From positions 1 to 6,872 of the forward strand of contig JAEMQG010000037.1 of assembly GCA_022758935.1 (NCBI GenBank): a stretch of 6,872 nucleotides of DNA. The letters run 5' to 3'. Source of the stretch: Candidatus Nitrosopumilus sp. (lineage in GTDB: Archaea; Thermoproteota; Nitrososphaeria; Nitrososphaerales; Nitrosopumilaceae). Below, in pieces: positions 1-3,925 of the stretch. The position numbers and the translations under genes were made by a program. The notes below the pieces were generated by a model. The model searched no databases. It saw nothing but the letters and a program-made list of their open reading frames with translations, and was not told the origin of the DNA. Each line of letters begins with the position of its first letter. Position 1 is the first letter of the stretch.

Positions 1-380
1 AAAAACTCATCCCATTGACTTCCTAATTTTTCTATTATTCTAAATGCCAATCTATCCATGTTGACATTTGGCTCTGCTACTATCATTATTACTTTTTCAT
101 AAATTGGAAAACTCATTATTACAACATGTTCTCTACGTGATGCAGAATATTTTACACGTCCTAATTCAGTGTCATATTTTTTTCTTTTTTCAACCCTTGC
201 TGCTAATTCCTTACACACTGTATCGTGTTGCTCTTTTGTCAATTTGGGGTCGATATCTTTGTTATATCCTCCAGCCAATAGTTTTCCAAACTCATCTAAC
301 AGCCCTGCAAATCTTACTTCGTCATCTTCTAGTAGTTCCTGGCATCTCTTTTCGTATTCTTTGATATTTATCTCTGGCAT
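1..380 (-). CDS. DUF6659-like thaumarchaeal protein, 3' end outside the window
   Basis: An open frame runs from an ATG at 380 leftwards off the window edge, giving 126 full codons with no stop. The protein starts MPEINIKEYEKRCQELLEDD. It contains VRFAGLLDEFGKLLAGGY (residues about 22-39), a basic stretch AARVEKRKKYDTELG (about 57-71) and a hydrophobic strand VVIMSFPIYEKVIMIVAEP (about 83-101). The pattern 'RFAG..DE.G.L.AGG ... K.YD..LG.V.Y...RRE....SFP' is what I recall for DUF6659, a family abundant in Thaumarchaeota. Its function is unknown; the alternating strands and helix resemble a small roadblock/profilin-like sensor fold, which is only inference. A TATA-like box 26 nt upstream puts the transcript start at or near the ATG, supporting this start and a leaderless mRNA. 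It is divergent from the BFN gene. No signal peptide or membrane segment is visible. Confidence 0.8.
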   Translation of the reverse strand, partial: MPEINIKEYEKRCQELLEDDEVRFAGLLDEFGKLLAGGYNKDIDPKLTKEQHDTVCKELAARVEKRKKYDTELGRVKYSASRREHVVIMSFPIYEKVIMIVAEPNVNMDRLAFRIIEKLGSQWDEF

Positions 381-402
381 TCTATTTTGATTGGTATTAT
401 CT

Positions 403-410
403 CTATATTT
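403..410 (-). promoter_or_regulatory. TATA box for the DUF6659-like gene
   Basis: On the minus strand this reads AAATATAG. Its centre lies about 26 nt before the ATG at 380, the usual archaeal TATA-to-transcription-start distance. The mRNA would therefore be leaderless. Assigned from spacing and composition only. Confidence 0.5.
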
Positions 411-452
411 CTACCATAACCCATTTGTAAATCATTTATCTGACACCGAGGG

Positions 453-460
453 TTTAAAAG
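453..460 (+). promoter_or_regulatory. TATA box for the BFN-domain gene
   Basis: TTTAAAAG, with its centre about 30 nt before the ATG at 487. The expected transcript start is about 481-486, which lies after the alternative GTG at 478. This favours the ATG at 487. A second AT palindrome, CTATATAG at 471-478, lies between and could be a competing element. Confidence 0.5.
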
Positions 461-486
461 AATGAATTTGCTATATAGTGCAAATT

Positions 487-981
487 ATGAACATACAATC
501 TACTATCCATAATCTATTGGATTTATGGATGAAAATAACCCATGTAAAATCTAAAATACAAATCACTGATTTGGATGAAGACTCTGAAGTTGTAACAATA
601 GATAACGTAGGCATTACCGATTTGGGTATGGGTGCAGTAATTCTCAAAACAAATGATGGTAAAGAATTTCCAATTTCTGCATTTTCAGTTGATGTTGCAA
701 AAAATATCTCTGATTTTCAAGAGGGTAAACGTAGTGATATTCCGTCAATTTATGATATGCTTGAGCATATCTGTGAGGAGTCTGGAGTGTTTCTAGTTAA
801 AGTCAGGATATATGAAAGCGGTGAGGCGTTAAGGGCAAATCTGTATTTTACTGGAAAAAAAGAAATGATTCTGAGAAATCATAGGGCGTCAGATGCAATA
901 GCACTTGCAACATTTTACAGTATCCCAATACTGATCAAAAAGAGCCTCCTTCAACAGAGTCCAAAAATCAACTCAAAGTAA
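487..981 (+). CDS. Bifunctional nuclease (BFN/DUF151) domain protein
   Basis: A 164-residue soluble protein with no signal or membrane segment. The first 20 or so residues (MNIQSTIHNLLDLWMK) are helical; the BFN/DUF151 domain follows to about residue 157. Family landmarks are GKEFPISAF (about 58-66, matching the 'LPIWIG' region), DIPSIYDMLEHICEESGVFLVKVRIYE split as DIPSIYDMLEHI and SGVFLVKVRIYE (about 84-111), and the diagnostic ASDAIALATFYSIPI (about 134-148, matching 'RPSDAIALA'). BFN proteins are known from plants as dual RNase/DNases and are widespread, uncharacterised, in bacteria and archaea; nuclease activity here is inferred. The domain looks complete. An in-frame GTG at 478 would add three residues, but it precedes the start site expected from the TATA box, so I chose the ATG at 487. 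It is divergent from the DUF6659-like gene and convergent with the gene at 1002-1325. Confidence 0.88.
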   Translation: MNIQSTIHNLLDLWMKITHVKSKIQITDLDEDSEVVTIDNVGITDLGMGAVILKTNDGKEFPISAFSVDVAKNISDFQEGKRSDIPSIYDMLEHICEESGVFLVKVRIYESGEALRANLYFTGKKEMILRNHRASDAIALATFYSIPILIKKSLLQQSPKINSK

Positions 982-989
982 CAATGTGC

Positions 990-998
990 TAATTTTTC
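990..998 (+). terminator. T-tract terminator candidate after the BFN gene
   Basis: TAATTTTTC lies 9 nt past the stop codon at 981, inside the 20-nt convergent spacer. Archaeal polymerase terminates at short U-tracts without a hairpin. The tract is short, and no comparable tract serves the opposing gene. Confidence 0.35.
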
Positions 999-1001
999 TA
1001 A

Positions 1002-1325
1002 TTATGCCTCGTATTGTCTTTTAGATAATTCTAATGTGTTTTTTATTCTGTTTTTGATATATCTCTGTTCTTCTTCTGAAAGCAATTTAATATCCTCGCC
1101 TTTTGCAAGAATCATCCCTGATAATCTATCTTCATATTGATTTTTTATCTGTATTTCCATACCTTCAATGATTTTGCCATTTTCAAATAATTGTCCTTTG
1201 TACTCTATAACATAATTCTCAAGTGAATTTTCAACTTTGTCACAAATTTCTTTTAGCATTTCACTAGTTATCATATACATAAAATAGAATTCATTTCTGA
1301 AAAGTCTTTTGTTTTTTAGATTCAT
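1002..1325 (-). CDS. Small hypothetical protein
   Basis: A 107-codon frame, stop TAA at 1002-1004, that I do not recognise. The product is charged and predicted soluble: an N-terminal helix ITSEMLKEICDKVENSLENY, two or three short strands (YVIEYKGQLF, GMEIQIKNQYEDRLSGMI), then an acidic/basic C-terminal helix (LLSEEEQRYIKNRIKNTLEL). It has one cysteine and no metal motif. The start is uncertain. A TATA-like AATTTTAAAT on the minus strand sits immediately ahead of the ATG at 1325, which would place the transcript start near 1302. That favours an internal ATG at 1280, 1274 or 1259, giving about 85-92 residues. Only 20 nt separate it from the convergent BFN gene. Confidence 0.65.
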   Translation of the reverse strand: MNLKNKRLFRNEFYFMYMITSEMLKEICDKVENSLENYVIEYKGQLFENGKIIEGMEIQIKNQYEDRLSGMILAKGEDIKLLSEEEQRYIKNRIKNTLELSKRQYEA

Positions 1326-1377
1326 TTAAAATTCTGATGTTACAGGTTTACTGAGACCGTATTACACTCTAGTTAGA

Positions 1378-1400
1378 TTGATTTTCTATTTTGAAATCAA
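1378..1400 (+). promoter_or_regulatory. Candidate operator dyad upstream of the transporter
   Basis: TTGATTT (1378-1384) and AAATCAA (1394-1400) form a perfect 7-bp inverted repeat with a 9-nt spacer. The repeat ends three bases before the TATA box, overlapping the place where TFB would contact DNA. A dyad here is typical of a homodimeric helix-turn-helix (e.g. Lrp-like) site. The protein that binds it is unknown, and A+T richness raises the chance of coincidence. Confidence 0.4.
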
Positions 1401-1402
1401 GC

Positions 1403-1410
1403 CTATATAC
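1403..1410 (+). promoter_or_regulatory. TATA box for the MFS transporter gene
   Basis: CTATATAC, with its TATATA core centred about 23-26 nt before the TTG codons at 1429 and 1432. This predicts a transcript that begins at the start codon itself. Confidence 0.6.
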
Positions 1411-1428
1411 AACTAGACTGAAAATATT

Positions 1429-2706
1429 TTGTTGAGTTTAACTATATCTCAGAAAAAAATTGCCATCGGCTCATTTCTTGGATGGTCTTTGGATGGATAT
1501 GATATTGTGTTGATGCTTCTAGTCGTTCCTTCAATTAGTCAATTATTTTTTCCATCAAAGGATCCAGTGTTTAGCATACTTGCAACATTTGCATCATATA
1601 CTGTTACACTAATAATGAGGCCTCTTGGTTCTGTGATTTTCGGAATTTATGGCGACAAGTTTGGTAGAAAAAAATCTATGATTATTACCATACTGGGATT
1701 CTCTGTTGCAACATTTGCAGTTGGACTGTTACCAACATATGCTGTTGTTGGAGTGTTTGCACCAATTCTTTTGATAATGGTTCGTTTGATTCAGGGAATC
1801 TTTGCTGGCGGTGAGTGGGGTAGTGGTGCCGTACTAACAATTGAAAGCATTCCAAAACAGAAAAGGGGTTTGTTGTCTGGATTTTTACAAAGTGGATTCT
1901 CTTTTGGCTTTCTTTTGGCTGCAATATCTTTTCAAATCATAACCATTGCATTTCCAGGAGACATGTTTGAGGAAATTGGTTGGAGGATCCTCTTTTTTAC
2001 AGGAATTATTCCAGGCTTTGTCGCGCTATTTGTAAGAATTAGTATGGATGAATCCCCATTATGGATAAAAAAGAACAAAGAATCTGGGCTTGAAAGAACT
2101 CCCCTGAGAAGTATTGTTTTTGGAATACATAAAAAAGAGTTTTTGCTGTGTGCTGCAATAATGACTGGTCTTGTCTACATGTATCATGGCTCTATTAGCA
2201 TTTTACCGACATACTTGGAACAGTTTGGCAATTTTGACAAACGGCAAATAGCCCTAATTATGATTTATGCAACTGCCTCATCTTGGATTGGAATGATTCT
2301 TACTGGTTGGTTATCCCAAAAAATTGGACGAAAAAAATCAATGCTTGTTTTTGTATCTGCATCAATACTAGTTTCAATTCCACTTGCAAGTGCGATATTG
2401 GAGAATGTCTATGGATTGGTGGTATATGTTGTAATGTTTGCATTTGTCATATCTACTGCATCGGGACCAATCCCTGCATATTTTTCAGAAAGATTTCCAA
2501 CACAGATACGAAACAGTGCTGCAGGATTTTCATATAATGCTGGTTTGCTTTTTGGTTCTTGGTCTCCATTAATTGCATTATCTTTAATGTCATATGTCCC
2601 AAAACAAATGATACCTGTTGCATTAGGGATTAATATTATGATAGGTGCGATAATTGTAATAGTTCCAACACTGCTCAGCAGAGAAACCAAAGATGTTGAT
2701 CTCTAA
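1429..2706 (+). CDS. MFS transporter, carboxylate/sialate:H+ symporter type
   Basis: A 425-residue inner-membrane protein of normal MFS length with about 12 hydrophobic segments in two halves. Helix 1 carries GWSLDGYD (19-26); the DG-x-D acidic pair is typical of aromatic-acid and sialate/lactate:H+ symporters and is linked there to proton coupling. Motif A, GDKFGRKKS (75-83), follows helix 2, and its second copy SQKIGRKKS (296-304) lies in the C-terminal half. RLIQGIFAGGEWGSG (119-133) and GWRILFFTGIIPG (184-196) match the MHS/SHS branch (NanT/JEN1-like), as does YFSERFPTQIRNSAAG (351-366). The expected role is proton-coupled uptake or efflux of an organic anion; the substrate cannot be read from sequence. 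There is no ATG or GTG near the N-terminus, and TTG at 1429 (or 1432) fits a leaderless start from the TATA box. The gene stands alone, with a dyad before the promoter. Confidence 0.92.
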   Translation: MLSLTISQKKIAIGSFLGWSLDGYDIVLMLLVVPSISQLFFPSKDPVFSILATFASYTVTLIMRPLGSVIFGIYGDKFGRKKSMIITILGFSVATFAVGLLPTYAVVGVFAPILLIMVRLIQGIFAGGEWGSGAVLTIESIPKQKRGLLSGFLQSGFSFGFLLAAISFQIITIAFPGDMFEEIGWRILFFTGIIPGFVALFVRISMDESPLWIKKNKESGLERTPLRSIVFGIHKKEFLLCAAIMTGLVYMYHGSISILPTYLEQFGNFDKRQIALIMIYATASSWIGMILTGWLSQKIGRKKSMLVFVSASILVSIPLASAILENVYGLVVYVVMFAFVISTASGPIPAYFSERFPTQIRNSAAGFSYNAGLLFGSWSPLIALSLMSYVPKQMIPVALGINIMIGAIIVIVPTLLSRETKDVDL

Positions 2707-2710
2707 TTTG

Positions 2711-2722
2711 AAATTATTTTTG
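2711..2722 (+). terminator. T-tract terminator candidate after the transporter
   Basis: AAATTATTTTTG begins 4 nt after the stop. Five consecutive T preceded by AT-rich sequence is enough for archaeal termination. There is no convincing hairpin. Confidence 0.4.
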
Positions 2723-2818
2723 AATCTTGTTGCCAAATCAGTACAATAAAGCCATATCATTAAAGTTGTATTTTTTGAACACACATTTTGTTAAGTAAAA
2801 ATTTTTCCATATCTAATA

Positions 2819-2923
2819 ATGAAATACATCGGACAAACCAAACTTTCACATGGAATAGTGGTACACTATTCTACCAGTAATGGAAATATAGAATCATGCT
2901 TTTACCCAAATTCTGTTAAATAA
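2819..2923 (+). CDS. Possible 34-residue small protein
   Basis: ATG at 2819, stop TAA at 2921-2923. The peptide begins MKYIGQTKLSHGIVVHYS and ends CFYPNSVK. A weak TATA-like TTAAGTAA centred about 24-25 nt upstream would make it leaderless. Codon choice is ordinary for the window, with no hydrophobic segment and no motif I recognise. It could be chance in AT-rich DNA. Its stop codon lies inside an inverted repeat (2906-2928) next to the structured island at 2925-3032. Confidence 0.25.
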   Translation: MKYIGQTKLSHGIVVHYSTSNGNIESCFYPNSVK

Positions 2924-2928
2924 TTTGG
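2906..2928. repeat. Perfect 7-bp inverted repeat with 9-nt loop
   Basis: CCAAATT (2906-2912) pairs with AATTTGG (2922-2928). It shares 2925-2928 with the closing helix of the neighbouring island, so in RNA the two pairings exclude each other. No U-tract follows on either strand, so it is not an obvious terminator. Confidence 0.35.
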
Positions 2929-3008
2929 AAGCTGACTATTTGCGGATCAACCTTTGCATAGCCCTGCAAGTAAGCAAAGGCCAGCAAACTGATGCCAACA
3001 ATTGACAA
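2916..3008 (-). CDS. Possible 30-residue hydrophobic peptide (or gene remnant)
   Basis: On the minus strand a TTG at 3008 opens a frame to TAA at 2916-2918. The product starts MSIVGISLLAFAYLQGYAKV, a convincing single membrane helix or signal-peptide core, followed by DPQIVSFQII. This resembles the N-terminus of an exported protein that stops early. The frame is closed just upstream by a TGA at 3021-3023, and there is no ATG or GTG. It lies wholly within the inverted-repeat-bounded island, so the coding look may be incidental to an RNA. I do not recognise a family. Confidence 0.2.
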   Translation of the reverse strand: MSIVGISLLAFAYLQGYAKVDPQIVSFQII

Positions 3009-3032
3009 TAGGATATTGTGTCAGCTTTCCAA
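2925..3032. other. Inverted-repeat-bounded G+C-rich island: candidate structured RNA or small element
   Basis: TTGGAAGCTGAC (2925-2936) is complementary to GTCAGCTTTCCAA (3020-3032) over 12 pairs with one bulged base. Inside lie CCTTTGC (2951-2957) with GCAAAGG (2974-2980), and ACAATA (3005-3010) with TATTGT (3014-3019). By my count the island is 47/108 G+C, against about 22/100 at 3081-3180. It therefore looks like a folded RNA with a closing stem and branches, or a small element with terminal inverted repeats. No target-site duplication is visible at the edges (aaataat versus cactatt). The strand is unresolved: a weak TATA-like CTATTTTTA on the minus strand (about 3054-3062) would start RNA near 3032, and on the plus strand an ACA triplet (3032-3034) follows the stem. 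Neither strand has a clear U-tract. Confidence 0.45.
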
Positions 3033-3122
3033 CACTATTACGCGTTTCTAGAATAAAAATAGATCCTTTATTGTTTTTAGTAAAAATATTATTTGGTTTA
3101 TTTTAAAACAGAGATTTTGTTT

Positions 3123-3140
3123 TTGTATTCTGAAATACAA
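3123..3140. repeat. Perfect 7-bp hairpin with a 4-nt loop
   Basis: TTGTATT (3123-3129), loop CTGA, AATACAA (3134-3140). It lies in AT-rich DNA between the two G+C-rich islands. No promoter, gene end or U-tract sits next to it, so its role is open. Confidence 0.35.
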
Positions 3141-3210
3141 GTTTGTAGTATCTTGTGGTAAAACATCCTATTATTTCTCTAATTTTTTTTATGGTAACAT
3201 CTGTTTTAGA

Positions 3211-3220
3211 AAATAAAAAA
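3211..3220 (-). terminator. U-tract terminator of the minus-strand small RNA
   Basis: On the minus strand the closing helix of the RNA ends in ACGCC and is followed at once by TTTTTTATTT. Helix plus U-run in this direction only is what fixes the strand of the RNA. Confidence 0.65.
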
Positions 3221-3346
3221 GGCGTAACCCTCAATTGCAGAACACTGAGAGATTTCCTCTCGTGGTCAGGACGTCAAACGCCTGATTGCCTTTTTTGTTC
3301 TGCAGGGTCACGCAGTCTAATCAGCCGAAATGGTTATCGACATCAT
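3216..3346 (-). ncRNA. Candidate small structured RNA, about 130 nt, family not recognised
   Basis: Read on the minus strand, a TATA box at 3366-3373 predicts a 5' end near 3341-3346. A mostly unpaired leader of about 30 nt comes first. The 5' strand of the closing helix (3313-3296) pairs with 3244-3222: nine perfect pairs (3296-3304 with 3236-3244), a 5-nt bulge (3231-3235), four pairs, one A/C mismatch and four pairs. Between the arms are hairpin P2 (TCAGGCGT at 3285-3278 with 3274-3266, one bulged U, loop UUG) and hairpin P3 (GAGAG/CTCTC, 3261-3257 with 3251-3247, loop GAAAU), joined to the closing helix by an A-rich linker, so the whole is a three-way junction. A six-T run follows. The core 3221-3313 is 48/93 G+C by my count, against about 22% just upstream. 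I compared it by eye with SRP RNA, RNase P RNA, tRNA, 5S and C/D RNA and found no match. No minus-strand gene lies downstream, so a trans-acting RNA is more likely than a riboswitch. Confidence 0.62.
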
Positions 3347-3359
3347 CCAGTATAGGAAG

Positions 3360-3594
3360 TTCAAGTATTTAAGATTTAGTGTGTATATTTATGATAATAA
3401 TTTTTATTTATTGTAATTTTAATGTAAAATTTGTTAAAAGTTGTAAAATATTAACTCAATGTATGATATTTACATTTATTTGAAAATATTATAATTTTCT
3501 TGACAAATGTAATGATATAATCTAGAATTCCTTTAATATCATATAGTCGTATATTGAATGACGAGGAACTGCCAAAATTATAGACAGTAAGGAA
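3360..3594. other. AT-rich stretch with no supported gene
   Basis: Apart from the TATA box at 3366-3373, I find nothing firm here. The sequence is very AT-rich up to about 3550 and then somewhat less so. A minus-strand frame at 3451-3696 exists but looks like chance. Confidence 0.5.
3366..3373 (-). promoter_or_regulatory. TATA box for the minus-strand small RNA
   Basis: CTTAAATA on the minus strand is a near-consensus archaeal TATA box. Its centre is about 24-27 nt before 3346-3343, where the structured RNA would begin. Confidence 0.6.
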
Positions 3595-3711
3595 ATGAGG
3601 CGAAAAAGGGTGGAAGCACTCAACATTCGTTTTGATTTTCCATTTACCTCGTTGTATTGTTTTTGTATTTTTGAAATATTTGTATTGGTATTGCATTTAG
3701 AAAATTTATGA
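3595..3711 (+). CDS. Possible 38-residue ORF overlapping the zinc-ribbon start
   Basis: ATG at 3595 to TGA at 3709-3711, beginning MRRKRVEALNIRFDFPF and continuing into a hydrophobic stretch (YCFCIFEIFVLVLHL). Its stop overlaps the ATG of the zinc-ribbon ORF as ATGA, an arrangement common in translationally coupled genes. A TATA-like GTATATTG at about 3549-3556 would give a short leader with an AAGGAA sequence before the ATG. The overlap may be chance, and a basic head plus hydrophobic tail is easily produced by AT-rich DNA. I recognise no family. Confidence 0.2.
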   Translation: MRRKRVEALNIRFDFPFTSLYCFCIFEIFVLVLHLENL

Positions 3712-3818
3712 GCGAAGTTGGTTCATGTCCTAAATGTTTTGGGATAATATTTAGAGAACAAGGTGAGGCGATATCTTGGTTTTGCCCTAGTTGTAATTTA
3801 AAATTCAAAACAGAATAG
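3708..3818 (+). CDS. Zinc-ribbon microprotein, 36 residues
   Basis: ATG at 3708, stop TAG at 3816-3818. The peptide starts MSEVGSCPKCFGIIFREQG and ends WFCPSCNLKFKTE. Two CPxC knuckles (C7/C10 and C26/C29) separated by 15 residues, with an aromatic WF just before the second, form a textbook zinc ribbon with beta strands between and after the knuckles. Such minimal ribbons bind one Zn2+ and usually contact nucleic acid or a larger protein partner; the specific role is unknown. The Cys-Pro-x-Cys pairs make chance very unlikely. The start is supported by the lack of an earlier in-frame ATG close to the motif and by AT-rich promoter-like sequence (AAATATTT, 3673-3680) about 30 nt upstream. It is convergent with the metallopeptidase gene. 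Confidence 0.72.
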   Translation: MSEVGSCPKCFGIIFREQGEAISWFCPSCNLKFKTE

Positions 3819-3925
3819 AATAATTTTATGATAAAAAATATTTTTAAAAATAAAATTTAATGGTGAATTAATTCAAATTATAAAATCTAGATCATGTTTT
3901 TTATTTTTTTAAATTAATACAAAAT

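Noticed and set aside
68..390. Plus-strand frames of 98 and 73 codons
   Set aside because: They are antisense to the DUF6659-like coding frame, and their leucine- and serine-rich products reflect reverse-complemented codons.
1685..2690. Several frames of 79-93 codons on both strands inside the transporter gene
   Set aside because: They are shadows of the well-supported MFS reading frame.
3257..3270. SRP or RNase P RNA signature (GTCAGG; GAGGAAA on the other strand)
   Set aside because: The surrounding conserved bases (the GGAA-loop/GGAGCAG region of SRP, and the paired P4 strand of RNase P) are missing, and the RNA is far shorter than either.
3311..3346. C/D-box RNA (ATGATGT and CTGA near the 5' end of the small RNA)
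   Set aside because: Box C is imperfect, the spacing to CTGA is about 15 nt, and the long closed helix downstream does not fit a C/D guide RNA.
3155..3355. 66-codon plus-strand frame across the G+C-rich island
   Set aside because: It starts with GTG without a promoter or ribosome site, its composition follows the paired segments, and the minus-strand RNA explains the island better.
3561..3652. ACGAGG (3561-3566) pairing with CCTCGT (3647-3652) as a third structured RNA
   Set aside because: Only six base pairs enclose about 80 nt, with no supporting inner helices, promoter or U-tract.
3451..3696. 81-codon minus-strand frame
   Set aside because: Half of it is very AT-rich spacer, the peptide has no recognisable motif, and no minus-strand TATA box is correctly placed upstream. 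It would also overlap the zinc-ribbon promoter region. Kept out as probable chance.
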